Below, one piece after another: positions 1 through 8,974 of a stretch of DNA of 64,000 bases. Position 1 is the stretch's first letter, and each line of letters opens with the position of its first letter. Source of the stretch: XYD12-FULL-36-8 sp964391015 (lineage in GTDB: Bacteria > Bacteroidota > Ignavibacteria > Ignavibacteriales > Ignavibacteriaceae); the NCBI GenBank assembly GCA_964391015.1, contig CAYMKU010000009.1, forward strand, positions 1-64,000, read 5' to 3'. The position numbers were made by a program, and so were the translations under genes. The notes below the pieces were generated by a model, which saw nothing but the letters and a program-made list of their open reading frames with translations, had not been told where the DNA came from and searched no databases.

Positions 1-1279
1 CAGTCACCATCTTCACATAAGCATCCCCCATCACATGCTGTATATCAAACCTCTCCGAAGTCTTAACAAACAACAGATCCTTTTCAAACGCACTATTACC
101 TCCTACCACAGCCGTATCCGACATTCTCATCAGCATCCCCTTTCGCTCGCGAAGTACACTCCACCAAAGATTTCCAAACAAAAGTATCGGTCTCGATGGA
201 GCAGCAGTTCCGTCATTCAGTTCTTCACTCAAATTAAATGTGTACCCAAGCAGCTCCTTTCTCTTCCATACTTTATCTGTATCGAACATCGGTCTGCCTT
301 GAGTATCAGTCAATGAAAGGATTATGTTCAGAATTGCCCGATGTAAAAACCACTGCGGCTCTGAATTTCCAATCTTCTTCAATCCCACACTTCTTATTGC
401 TGTAAGCATTGACAAAAGCTTTGCCCAGGTTAATGTATTAGGGTTCTGTCCGGCTAAAATAACTGTGTTAATCCCTGCAGCTCCGAATGCTCCCGTTATA
501 GGTGCACCCGTACCGAGAAATCCCTGGTTATCTTCTTTCTGTGACATTGCTGAAGCAGTAATTTCCGCAAGCTCCGAAATTATATCCACTTCTTCATCAT
601 CATAAAGTTCTTGTGAAAGCCCTGTCACAACATCAAGCTTTCTCGCCGTCCATATAACTTGTGTAAATGTTGGATTTGATTCAGTTGCAGCTGCAACTTC
701 ATTAGTGAATGTAGCCGTCACACCGGTCAGAAGTTTCGGTTGTTTGAATGTCTTTCGTCCCATTTGTTTCACACGGCACACCTGCCTGAATAAACCATAT
801 TCATTAAGGAGTTTAATCACTTCCATCTCATATTCATCCGGAACAAGAAATCCGCCTTGTGCATCCGTCCCTTCAGTGTTCAGTGCTTTCGTAAATACAA
901 CATTCTTCAAAAACTTCCGGAACTTCATATTATCAACCTGCCTCTGCGACTTCCCGTGTTTCTCAGTCTCAGTAAGTTCCGCTTCCGGCAGCTTCATGTA
1001 TTTCCTGTCAACTTTATCAGTGTATTCCTTCAATGCAGTATTCACCGTATCTCCGATTATCTTCGCAAAATCTTTCATTGAAAGCTTCACTTCACCTGCA
1101 GAGTTTTCAGTATCAAGCGCTTCCTCATCCTTTCCTGTCTTTTCCGCCACTCCCACGACTCCAATATTCGCCATCGCAATTATTCCAATGCTACCTGCAA
1201 ACGAAAAATCAACGGGAATTGAAAGTAAGAGAAAAACCACAAGCATACCAAAACCCCACGCATACTTTTTAATTTTCAT
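1..1279 (-). CDS. HK97-family phage major capsid protein (3' end beyond window)
   Basis: This is an open frame running from ATG at 1279 off the left edge, about 426 residues. The middle is typical of HK97-fold capsid proteins: the segment AQGGFLVPDEYEMEVIKLL near residue 138 matches the start of the mature shell domain, followed by a P-domain-like stretch and the late ERFDIQHVMGDAYVKM block, which in the family lies close to the C-terminus, so little is missing. The region before it is rich in charged helices like a scaffolding delta domain. It lies downstream of the prohead protease and portal in the usual order. Oddity: the first 35 residues look like a signal peptide or membrane helix (MKIKKYAWGFGMLVVFLLL). 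An internal ATG at 1174 would remove this, so the start is uncertain. Confidence 0.85.
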   Translation of the reverse strand, partial: MKIKKYAWGFGMLVVFLLLSIPVDFSFAGSIGIIAMANIGVVGVAEKTGKDEEALDTENSAGEVKLSMKDFAKIIGDTVNTALKEYTDKVDRKYMKLPEAELTETEKHGKSQRQVDNMKFRKFLKNVVFTKALNTEGTDAQGGFLVPDEYEMEVIKLLNEYGLFRQVCRVKQMGRKTFKQPKLLTGVTATFTNEVAAATESNPTFTQVIWTARKLDVVTGLSQELYDDEEVDIISELAEITASAMSQKEDNQGFLGTGAPITGAFGAAGINTVILAGQNPNTLTWAKLLSMLTAIRSVGLKKIGNSEPQWFLHRAILNIILSLTDTQGRPMFDTDKVWKRKELLGYTFNLSEELNDGTAAPSRPILLFGNLWWSVLRERKGMLMRMSDTAVVGGNSAFEKDLLFVKTSERFDIQHVMGDAYVKMVT

Positions 1280-1360
1280 TTACCACTCCTTCTTTAAAAA
1301 ATTAATCTAAATGTGTTATTAATATGTATTACTATGCTCAACTCACTCACTCAACATTGC

Positions 1361-1402
1361 TCCCCCTCTCCTTACCAAGGAGAGGGGGCCGGGGGGTGAG
1401 GT
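1361..1402. repeat. GC-rich hairpin repeat, copy 1
   Basis: A 12-bp perfect stem (CCCCCTCTCCTT / AAGGAGAGGGGG, 3-nt loop) is followed by a G-rich tail. The same stem and tail recur at 2376-2420. It lies between the capsid and protease genes and could act as a transcription pause, an RNA-processing site or a dispersed intergenic repeat. Confidence 0.7.
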
Positions 1403-1428
1403 TGTAACGAGCAACGAGGAACGAATAA

Positions 1429-2199
1429 CTAAACTTTCCCCAAAAACTTGTTAATAGCCCCGGAAACAATCTCAGGTATAGAATCTATAAATTCCTTATA
1501 CTGCTGATCCTTTATCTGTTTTATGTCTCCTGCTATTCCCGCAAATTTACCGGAAAAGTCATTGCTTAATATTTCTATTTTAGATTCAAGCTCTCTTTTC
1601 ATTTCAGTTACATTCATCCCTGTTTCAATTTTCCCAAGTCTCACACTAAGCTCTTCAATAATTTTGTCTCTCTCGCTGTTGAAGTATTCATTAGTAAGTA
1701 TCCCCTTCATTTCCTCACTGCGAATTTCCTTAAACATCAGATTTACAGCATCCGGATTCGCCGGTATTATCACAGCTGAATATTCCAGTAATTCCCATTC
1801 ATTAAAATAATCCGCTCCGTTCTTTGATTCAGGTTCAGTTAAAGGCATCCATCCCACACTCCAGGTATTCATGAAACCTTCCTTATTAAAGATCATCACA
1901 TCATTTGCTAGCGGCGTATCCGCAAACTTTGTCTTAGCCACCACCCCATGCTCTTCAACTGCCCTGTACAAACTCTTTCCTATTATTGCCTTAGAAGGCT
2001 CAGGCGTAGAAAAGAAACCAAGATTATGAGAGTAAAGCACAATCGGATTCTTTGAATAATTTTCATCAAACATTCCTTTAGGATTCAGCACCTCTCCATA
2101 ACGATCAATTGTATCCGTAGATATATAATGCTTTATAGTCCTCTCTGCCTCATTAAAATCTTTCTTCTCACTTACAAATGTTTTTTTATGAATGTTCAT
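1429..2199 (-). CDS. HK97-family phage prohead protease
   Basis: This 256-residue protein is predicted to process the capsid precursor during head maturation. The N-terminal half has the family pattern: an entry strand, TDTIDRYGEVLNPKG, then NPIVLYSHN whose His is a candidate catalytic residue, followed by a substrate-cleft region and NTWSVGWMP containing the candidate Ser. The C-terminal third (residues about 170-235) is a predicted coiled coil, consistent with a scaffold fusion. Length fits a protease with a short scaffold tail. It sits between portal and capsid, the canonical order. Its 3' end abuts a run of about 10-bp repeats (1403-1434). Identification rests on motif pattern and context. 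Confidence 0.82.
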   Translation of the reverse strand: MNIHKKTFVSEKKDFNEAERTIKHYISTDTIDRYGEVLNPKGMFDENYSKNPIVLYSHNLGFFSTPEPSKAIIGKSLYRAVEEHGVVAKTKFADTPLANDVMIFNKEGFMNTWSVGWMPLTEPESKNGADYFNEWELLEYSAVIIPANPDAVNLMFKEIRSEEMKGILTNEYFNSERDKIIEELSVRLGKIETGMNVTEMKRELESKIEILSNDFSGKFAGIAGDIKQIKDQQYKEFIDSIPEIVSGAINKFLGKV

Positions 2200-2375
2200 G
2201 ATTGTGTAATTAAAATTATATAAAAGTATTTGATTGCATATTTAATTAATTTTGACTCTTATTAAAGACATTGAACATTTTTCATTTATCATTGAACATT
2301 GAATTGGGGATCCAATCACTCACACTTCAATTCTCATTTCAACTTTAATCAACTCAACCAACCAACTTTACTTCT

Positions 2376-2474
2376 CCCCCTCTCCTTGCTTTTTAAGGAG
2401 AGGGGGTCGGGAGGTGAGGTTCGTAACTCGAAACTCGAAACTATTTGTAACTTGTAACTTGAAACTTGTAACTA
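2376..2474. repeat. GC-rich hairpin (copy 2) plus 10-bp-type tandem array at portal 3' end
   Basis: Positions 2376-2406 repeat the CCCCCTCTCCTT / AAGGAGAGGGGG stem seen at 1362-1388, with a 7-nt loop. From 2421 to the portal stop codon runs a degenerate tandem series of units like GTAACTTGTA and GAAACTCGAA. Similar arrays end six other minus-strand genes of the phage module. Confidence 0.7.
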
Positions 2475-3701
2475 TTTCTTAGAACCCGTATAATACACCG
2501 GTATAATCAATTGATCCGCTCGTGGATCATTCGAAGGCTCAAAATTCCTCAACGTCCTGATCTCATTCCTCGTCACAGTCCCCGTCTCAAGCAGCATCCT
2601 CTCGAACTGTATCTTAGTCTTCTCGTCTTCAGCTGTTGCAAATTCCCATCTGAGCTCAAATTTCTTATTGTAATTTTTCTTAATGAAATTATCATAAGGT
2701 GTGAAAATAAAATTAGATAGAGGTAAGATTGTGTTAACAGTGAAGCTTTGAAGCGAAGCGTATGCATTTGCATAATTTACCTGGTCTGTAATTGCCATTA
2801 TCACTTTCGGCACACGGAATATACTGAACACTTCATCCCTGACAGCAAGCCGGGATCGGATATAGTCTACTTCCTTAGGATTGTCCTGATATTTCGATCT
2901 CTTGATTCCTCCCTCAAGTATTGTCATCCTTCCGGATTTCTCGGGCCCTTTAAATCTCTGTTCCCACTGCTCTCTCAATCTGTCAAAGATATCGTCACTT
3001 AGCTTCTTTTCTGTTTCAAGGAAGAAACCCGGTCGCGCATCGTTCCGGTAAAAGTTGCTTTGATATCGTGACTGATAAAAGTCGCTTAAGAGAGTATCTG
3101 CAAGCGCTGAAATGGTCGCCTTCCCTTTGAGATTGTTGATTGGATTAGGTAAACGGAAATGAATGATTTCATCTGAAGTGTATATTATCTCTTTTCCCTT
3201 GTCAGTGTATTTGTAAATGAATCCGGAATGTCTTTTGCTGAATTCAATTCTGACACGTTCAGGATTCAGCAGCAGTATTTCTTCTGGCATATTCAACCTG
3301 TTTCTGACAATGTATCCATAAGCATTTCCAAAAAGGTCGAGATGAACCACAGTCAAATACAGTATGTCCTTGAATGTCTGTCCGTACATGTTCACACTTT
3401 TTATCAGATCAAGGAAAGGATGATTGTCCCTTTCATTTAACTTCTTCCCGTTTCTTTCATATAAGTAAACTTCCGCCTTTGCCACATTTTCCGCTCTTGC
3501 ATTTATGCATGAATAGGCAAATGATCTGTAATACTTAAATATGCTGTCAATATCATTGCTTCCAAATATATCACTCCAGGTCCCGTAATCCGTCAAAGTA
3601 AATGCAGCTCTTTCCGTCACAGATCCGTTTCTCTCAAGATTTCTGCTAATGTATCTGCTAAGAATAATGTCTCTTATCAATGTCAGGGATTCTTTCAACA
3701 T
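2472..3701 (-). CDS. HK97-family phage portal protein
   Basis: This 409-residue protein is predicted to form the dodecameric DNA-entry ring of the capsid vertex. Visible family features include YRSFAYSCINARAENVAK (residues about 60-77), the VHLDLFGNAYGYIVRN block, DEIIHFRLPNPINNLKGKA, and the stem and crown region FFLETEKKLSDDIFDRLREQW. The length matches HK97 portals. ATG at 3701 is directly preceded by a 6+6 palindrome (3703-3717). Downstream are protease and capsid in the same orientation. The terminase that should lie immediately upstream is about 25 kb away, because the defence island intervenes. Confidence 0.88.
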   Translation of the reverse strand: MLKESLTLIRDIILSRYISRNLERNGSVTERAAFTLTDYGTWSDIFGSNDIDSIFKYYRSFAYSCINARAENVAKAEVYLYERNGKKLNERDNHPFLDLIKSVNMYGQTFKDILYLTVVHLDLFGNAYGYIVRNRLNMPEEILLLNPERVRIEFSKRHSGFIYKYTDKGKEIIYTSDEIIHFRLPNPINNLKGKATISALADTLLSDFYQSRYQSNFYRNDARPGFFLETEKKLSDDIFDRLREQWEQRFKGPEKSGRMTILEGGIKRSKYQDNPKEVDYIRSRLAVRDEVFSIFRVPKVIMAITDQVNYANAYASLQSFTVNTILPLSNFIFTPYDNFIKKNYNKKFELRWEFATAEDEKTKIQFERMLLETGTVTRNEIRTLRNFEPSNDPRADQLIIPVYYTGSKK

Positions 3702-3702
3702 A

Positions 3703-3717
3703 ATAGTATATTACTAT
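3703..3717. promoter_or_regulatory. Palindrome immediately upstream of portal gene
   Basis: A perfect inverted repeat ATAGTA-tat-TACTAT begins one base outside the portal start codon. It could be an operator or a leader hairpin for the structural operon. There is no independent support. Confidence 0.35.
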
Positions 3718-3757
3718 CTTATATTGTTAAGCATATGTATTATACATTTATACAAAA

Positions 3758-4049
3758 ATAAGAATAATAATCTTAAAATCAAACAGGGCTAAAGAGACAG
3801 AAGATTATTATGACAGAAAACTTTCTCTACTGGAGATAGCTTTAGCTACAATTTATGTTTTAGATCACCAATGTTGGGACTTTTTTCAGAAGGAAAAATC
3901 CGGCAGAACATCCATATGCTGAAGAAAGACAAAATGTAATGTGTGGTGATATTATTTGCATTATTGAAGCCAGAAAGGAATTTCATAGCATCGATTCCCT
4001 TATGATGGAAAAGTTTAGAAAATTTTATTTCTTGAGGGATCTTCAATAG
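3758..4049 (+). pseudogene. Relic of an unidentified small protein gene (frameshifted, no start codon)
   Basis: On the plus strand one frame reads NRAKETEDYYDRKLSLLEIA (from about 3779) through YVLDHQCWDFFQKE. A one-base shift in the A5 run near 3895 then continues as NPAEHPYAEERQNVMCGD through FHSIDSLMMEKFRKFYF to a TAG at 4047. The joined text has balanced protein-like composition, whereas each frame alone stops early and has no ATG. Removing one A fuses the two frames. I do not recognise the family. It is the only coding trace in the 470-bp gap between the portal and the AlbA_2 pseudogene. Confidence 0.4.
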
Positions 4050-4174
4050 AATAGAATAAACTTTTATTTTACAACTTACTAAAGTGTAACTATTGAAACT
4101 GCAATAGCAATAAACTCTAAAGAGGTATTCTCAAAGAGTTTTGATCTTATTAGAACAAAATTCAAAAATTTTTT

Positions 4175-4854
4175 TCAACAATAAACAATAATTTTCAATC
4201 TTTCATTTTTATCATCAAAACTCAATCTTACTTTATCCAATGACTCAGACTGATCTTCATTATTATCATTTCTTCTTAATGTAATCCAAAAGTTGTTTAA
4301 AAAAATTAATTTTGCTACTACTCCAGAAGTAGGCCATCGATGTGGAGCATTTCCAAAAGTACTTATGCCTCCTCCGCTAACTCCAATATGAGTAGGTGCT
4401 GTTTCATCCAAACAAACTGTAACTTCCTTATCAATCCATTTAGCAAGCTCAAATACTTTTCCATTTCTTAAATCCATGAGTCTTTGAAATATCTCCTCAT
4501 TCGCTTTAATTGTTTCCGATCCTTTTCTTATCCAAGCTGGTCCTCCAAAATGTGGTGTTTTTCCACTGTATTCCACTTCTACTTTGACACAGAATTTCCC
4601 TTCTTTTTCATAAATCTTTGATCTCAGATTATTGGCTGATAAATCTTATCACACTCGCTGCGAATGGTTTTCTGAATATTATCCGGATTGGTAACTCCGG
4701 CAGTGCTCCCATCATTTCTTTCACCAATAAGCAATGTAGCAACATGACCGGGTTTGACTGAGTTTGCAAAACCTACCAAAGTCTTTAAAACATCTTTTAA
4801 ATCAGATTCAAATTTTCGTTCTATTAAATTGTCTTCCCAAGGAGATTCATTCAT
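4175..4854 (-). pseudogene. AlbA_2 (Schlafen-type ATP-binding domain) protein, frameshifted
   Basis: The 5' part (4854-4624) encodes an AlbA_2-like start: WEDNLIERKFESDLKDVLKT, then a VGFANSVKPGH block, ATLLIGERNDGSTAGV and a stop after YQPII. The following sequence continues the same domain in another frame (RSKIYEKEGKFCVKVEVEYS, then GGPAWIRKGSETIKANEE) to 4175. One missing base near 4625 explains the break. AlbA_2 domains occur in Schlafen-like and regulatory or defence proteins and usually head longer proteins, so this may have been a stand-alone AlbA_2 protein of about 225 residues. Either a real mutation or a consensus error is possible. Neighbouring genes show similar breaks. Confidence 0.65.
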
Positions 4855-4930
4855 AGATCTATTATTTAATAGAGAAATTTTTTAATATTAAATTTTTTTA
4901 CATTTTTAATTTTGATAATAATAACATGAT

Positions 4931-5997
4931 TTACTTATTATTCATATAGTCATTCCAAACATCTTCAATTGATATGTTTGTCAATTTTTCTTTTAGGCTT
5001 TCAATTGCTTTTTGAGAATACCGGTTGAATATAGTTTTTCCTATTTTAATTTGCTTAAAGCATTCATCGTCCACTTTTATTTTAAAATAATTAATAGCAG
5101 CAGTTGTTTTGGGACCCGAAAGATTTAATTTTTTTGCAAGCTGATCACGACCTAGATTGTAATAATCCAATTCATTGACTCTTTTAATAGCTACAACTGC
5201 CGCACCTGGTGTTCCTTCTGGAACAACTTGAACCGGGATTCCATCTTGTTTTACAATTCGTAAGTCAAGAGAAGGTCCATATCCTTTAGTCGTTATTGTT
5301 AATGTTGAAACACCGGGAAAGATTTGGCCCCAATTCGTACTAGAACTTAATTTTTGAGCAAGTTTCCTTAACTCTAACTCAGATGGTTGTGTTTCAATTC
5401 CTTGAATTGAGTTTTCCATTATCGCTAAAGCTCGAAGTTTTTCAAATACTTCTAATTTATTTCTGCTTTTTGGTTGAATTAATTTTTTAATCTCTCCAAC
5501 TTCATTGCTAAAAAAAGCTTGTATATCCATAGGAGGAGCGGTAGATAGCGGCAATACTCTTATTGGTAAATCAGTTTTCAAGTCAACATCGAAAACCTTT
5601 TTAGTAATATCTCTGAAAAGTGTTAGACCTGCTTGTGCTTGAAAATATAAATGTTGTTCTGACATTCCAAAGTATAATGTTGAGCCGCATCTCGCAATCC
5701 ATTCAATGATTGAATTGTTAGGACTTCTTCCGGGCTTAGGAATTTAATTGTTGCATCGCTAAAAGCTTTCCTGACGCAGGAACTAAATCCTATAGTTTCC
5801 TTCATTCCTTTTTCTCGTATCTTCCCACCTTTATGTATAATTGCAGCTTTGAGCAACATTTCATATGAATGGTCCATAAAAATTAAAACACCATGAACTC
5901 TACCACAATCATTGGGACGGTTGAATAACTCTATACTCAATGTCAGTGAATCTATAGCTTTTTTGTAAAGATGTTTTACTTCCTTTTTCATCAACAT
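4931..5997 (-). pseudogene. DUF3644 (HEPN-fold) protein, frameshifted
   Basis: The first segment (5997-5623) has a DUF3644-type N-terminal helical domain: RVHGVLIFMDHSYEMLLKAA, then NGLRDAAQHYTL, which contains R102-x4-H107, the HEPN ribonuclease signature. It leaves frame just after this motif. The second segment (5665-4931) continues with SEQHLYFQAQAGLTLFRDI and a 240-residue C-terminal part with a winged-helix-like section (LAKKLNLSGPKTTAAINYFK). A single missing base near 5666 (GGAATG for GGAAATG) would restore one protein of about 355 residues, the usual DUF3644 size. DUF3644 proteins often occur in defence islands. A true programmed frameshift is less likely. Confidence 0.7.
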
Positions 5998-6007
5998 TAA
6001 ATTATTT

Positions 6008-6086
6008 TCGCCGTTGGTGGTCTAAGACTACCGGAAGGAATCTCCACTAGGGAGGAAATTTTCACCGTCAGGCAAGACCAACAAGG
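6008..6086. other. Structured intergenic segment
   Basis: Between two HEPN-type genes lies a stretch richer in GC than its surroundings. Its outer parts partly complement (GTTGGTGGTCT near 6013 with AGACCAAC near 6075) and it holds an inner CTCC/GGAG hairpin. Its left edge (CGCCG-TTGGTG) resembles the hairpin arm at 43.46 kb. It could be an old repeat or a small RNA. Confidence 0.3.
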
Positions 6087-6134
6087 GAATCAAAAATTAT
6101 AAATACCGATATCACTATTTTTCCTAAAAGTCTT

Positions 6135-6719
6135 TCACTTTTTTATTTTTTTTAGAAATTCTGATTCAACTATTTTACATGATTTTCCAATATTTATTGG
6201 ATCAAAAAAGGATTTCTTAAGAATTTTTAAAGACTGTCCATATTGAAGACATTTTTTCTTCTCAGTTAATTTTTGAAAAGTCGCATTGATTTTGAAAGCT
6301 CCTTGTTTATCATAAATAGGACTTTCAAAATAATTTTTTTTATGTAAGATTTTATTTCTAGTGCTAATAAGTTCATTCATACTATTTATTATGAAGTGAT
6401 CTTCATTAAACATAAACTCGTTGTTTGACAAAATAACTGGTGCCATTATTAACTTTGACTTGACGTCTAGCTCAACAAACGATTTTGCAATCTTATCGTA
6501 CACTCTTTCATGAAAAAGTAGTTTACATTTCCAAGCAAAAGTTAGATTTAATGAGTATTCAAGTGTTGCAGCACAAAATAATATATATGAAACGTTCAAA
6601 TAGTTTGGGCTATTGTCTTTCTCTAAGTCTATTCTCATGGCATCTAAAATCTCATAGTATTCCTTAAGTTCCGAAATTAAAAACCTATTTGCTTTTAGAT
6701 CATATGTAATTTTCGCCAT
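6135..6719 (-). CDS. HEPN-motif helical protein, putative defence ribonuclease
   Basis: This 194-residue, mainly helical protein ends in a basic tail. Residues about 45-65 (an ATLEYSLNLTFAWKC block) resemble the first helix pair of HEPN proteins. Near residue 121 the sequence STRNKILHKKNY carries R121-x4-H126, matching the HEPN Rx4-6H active site. Known HEPN proteins of this kind cleave RNA as toxins or abortive-infection effectors; that role here is inference. It stands alone on the minus strand, upstream of the frameshifted DUF3644 gene, which has the same motif. No cognate antitoxin (for example MNT-type) is visible next to it. Confidence 0.55.
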   Translation of the reverse strand: MAKITYDLKANRFLISELKEYYEILDAMRIDLEKDNSPNYLNVSYILFCAATLEYSLNLTFAWKCKLLFHERVYDKIAKSFVELDVKSKLIMAPVILSNNEFMFNEDHFIINSMNELISTRNKILHKKNYFESPIYDKQGAFKINATFQKLTEKKKCLQYGQSLKILKKSFFDPINIGKSCKIVESEFLKKIKK

Positions 6720-6867
6720 TAATTTGATTTTAATTAATTACAATATATCAATTTAATAATTTTTGTTCGCCGTCGTTTATGTTCCACATTCTCAATTTCA
6801 ATTGATTTTAAAATCCAGAATCACATAATTTGACAAATCAATATTCATCCCCGATTCTTTAAACTAA

Positions 6868-6990
6868 GAATGTAGTGACTTGCTCACCGAACAATTAAAA
6901 AATCTCGAACAGGCTCTATGGCAGTCAGCCGATGCACTTAAGTATTTTCTATTTAATATCAAACTAAATCCTTACATATTCGATGATTAA
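6868..6990 (+). pseudogene. Possible relic of a type I methylase (hsdM) 5' end
   Basis: A short open frame reads LLTEQLKNLEQALWQSADAL before degenerating to a stop. The pattern Leu-x2-Leu-Glu-x-Ala-Leu-Trp-x2-Ala-Asp-x-Leu resembles the N-terminus of HsdM proteins (HsdM_N helix). It lies about 200 bp before the intact methylation/restriction operon, in the same orientation, and may be a remnant of an earlier module. The rest of the 468-bp gap 6720-7187 shows only AT-rich sequence and a short ATTGAACATTGAACATT repeat near 7011. Confidence 0.35.
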
Positions 6991-7187
6991 TCCAACTCTC
7001 TTAGAAAAATGGAAACATTGAACATTGAACATTATTTGGTTATTTTGCGAATTAGACTTGGATGATTAAAGAAAGCAGATATGGAGAAACCTTTCTGAAC
7101 TGAACAAATCAAAAGATTTTAGGAATTTATTTGTTTATCTCTCTCCCTATTAAGTAGTTGATATATTTTAGTAAAATCTAAAAGATT

Positions 7188-8969
7188 ATGAAAGCAAATT
7201 ATAATCCTAATGTAGATACATTTCTAAAAATCTACTCACAAAGTTTATTAAGTACCGGTTTAACAAGAGGATTAGATGAAGATACTTATATTCCAACTCG
7301 TTTAGATACCGCTCTTAAAGAAGATATTCTTAAAGGTAAAAAAAAATTAGTAGTGCTGACAGGAAATGCCGGTGATGGTAAAACCGCTTTCATTCAATTA
7401 ATTGAAGCTGAAGCAATTAAAGAAGGAGGTATTTTAAAGGATCAGACAGATAACGGTTGTAAATTTGAATTTAATGGTCACCAGTTTGAAACTCTTTATG
7501 ACGGAAGCCAGGACTTTAAGGATATGAGTAATAATCAATTGCTCAATCAATTTTTCAAACCATTTGAAGGTAAAACTGAGCCCAAAGCTGACATTGTAAA
7601 AATTATTGCTATTAACGAAGGAAAACTGCGAGATTTCATATTGCATAAAAGCGATTATGACTGGTTGGGAAAGCAAGTTCATCATTATCTGGAAAATGAA
7701 ATTTATAAATTACCTGAATCACTTTCTTTTATAAATCTGAACAACAGGGCAGTTATTGAAAATGAAAATTCAAACTCAATATTTGATGAATTGCTTAACA
7801 TTTTTTTGGATGTAGGAGATAATAAAAAGACATGGACTCCATGTAATGAGGAAAATTGCGATTATGCAGACAGATGTTATATTAAGTACAATGTCGACAC
7901 ACTCAAGGACAAGGATAAGGGAAAAATTGTTAAACAAAGATTAAAAGAAATTATTTTAGCTGTGTATTTGAAGAAAGAAAAGCATATAACAATGAGGGAT
8001 ATTCGATCACTTATTTCTTTTATTCTTTTCAATAAATATACATGCAAACAACTTCAAGAGAGCATTGAGAATGGTGAGAATTTATTAAATCGTTTTTATT
8101 ATAACAATGCTTTTAATAAAGTTGAACAAGATCGAATGATTTCAATTCTAAGAGAAATTGATGTAGCTGATATGACATTGCCAAAATTAGAGAATCATCT
8201 ATATTTCATTAACCCAAAAACAGAATTGACAGAGGGGATTTTTGAGAAAGGAAGTTTAAGCAACAATCAGGATTTAAATTATTTAGAAGAATATTTCTTA
8301 AACAAGCCGGAAGGGACAAGCGATAATGATGAAATAAAGAAAGAAAATGCTGAAAAGTTTTTAAATTCAATAAAGAGAAAAATATTCTTTGAAGGAATGG
8401 ATAACTATACTCGTGAAAATTTTGCCATAACTCACTTTGATTTCTTGCCCTATAAACACTATGAAAAGTTTGTAAAATTTCTAAATACAGGAAATGATGT
8501 GGATAATCAATTGAGAGATGATTTGGTCTTGGCAATTAGTAAATCAGAAAAAATTTATAATGATGAAGTAGGGAAAGAAAATGTTTGTATTAGCAGCAAT
8601 AGTGTTAAAAAATCTACTACTAAAGCTTTTTATGCATTTAAAGCTGCCGATTTTGAAGTGATACTACCCGATGTTGGTAATCAAACTGAGTATATTGAAT
8701 ATTTCCCGGATCACATAATTTTCAGGCACATTGATAAAACAGCATCTCTGGAAATTAACATTGATTTGTATGAAATTCTTATGAGAATAAAAGAAGGTTA
8801 TGTTCCCACATCAATCGAGATAAGAACTTTCTTTTTAAACTTGGAAATGTTTAAGAGAAGAATATTAGCAAAACGGTCTATGAAAATATTTCTTACAGAG
8901 GATGACTCCAATTTATATTCATTTGAAAAGTCAGAGTCTGGTAAACTTGTTTTAAGTAACCTAAAATAG
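7188..8969 (+). CDS. DptF-like P-loop ATPase of a DNA-modification-linked defence system
   Basis: This is the first gene of a five-gene operon. The 593-residue protein has a Walker A motif GNAGDGKT at residues 59-66 after a short N-terminal lead, the pattern of DptF-type restriction ATPases, and a Cys cluster (CNEENCDYADRC, about residues 219-230) that may bind metal. The C-terminal half is helical without a recognised domain. Known DptF acts with DptG and DptH to restrict DNA lacking the phosphorothioate mark. Here the neighbours are a methylase and specificity subunit instead of Dnd proteins, so the mark is probably methylation. The next gene starts 5 bp after its stop. The assignment uses motif, length and the downstream DptH-like giant. 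Confidence 0.6.
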   Translation: MKANYNPNVDTFLKIYSQSLLSTGLTRGLDEDTYIPTRLDTALKEDILKGKKKLVVLTGNAGDGKTAFIQLIEAEAIKEGGILKDQTDNGCKFEFNGHQFETLYDGSQDFKDMSNNQLLNQFFKPFEGKTEPKADIVKIIAINEGKLRDFILHKSDYDWLGKQVHHYLENEIYKLPESLSFINLNNRAVIENENSNSIFDELLNIFLDVGDNKKTWTPCNEENCDYADRCYIKYNVDTLKDKDKGKIVKQRLKEIILAVYLKKEKHITMRDIRSLISFILFNKYTCKQLQESIENGENLLNRFYYNNAFNKVEQDRMISILREIDVADMTLPKLENHLYFINPKTELTEGIFEKGSLSNNQDLNYLEEYFLNKPEGTSDNDEIKKENAEKFLNSIKRKIFFEGMDNYTRENFAITHFDFLPYKHYEKFVKFLNTGNDVDNQLRDDLVLAISKSEKIYNDEVGKENVCISSNSVKKSTTKAFYAFKAADFEVILPDVGNQTEYIEYFPDHIIFRHIDKTASLEINIDLYEILMRIKEGYVPTSIEIRTFFLNLEMFKRRILAKRSMKIFLTEDDSNLYSFEKSESGKLVLSNLK

Positions 8970-8974
8970 TTATT

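Noticed and set aside
35..1310. Plus-strand open frames over 1-1310
   Set aside because: They are shadows of the capsid gene on the minus strand, whose translation has clear HK97 capsid motifs.
3846..4046. Minus-strand 66-codon frame in the gap left of the AlbA_2 pseudogene
   Set aside because: It lies opposite the plus-strand relic, which has the better protein-like composition; no motif or context supports it.
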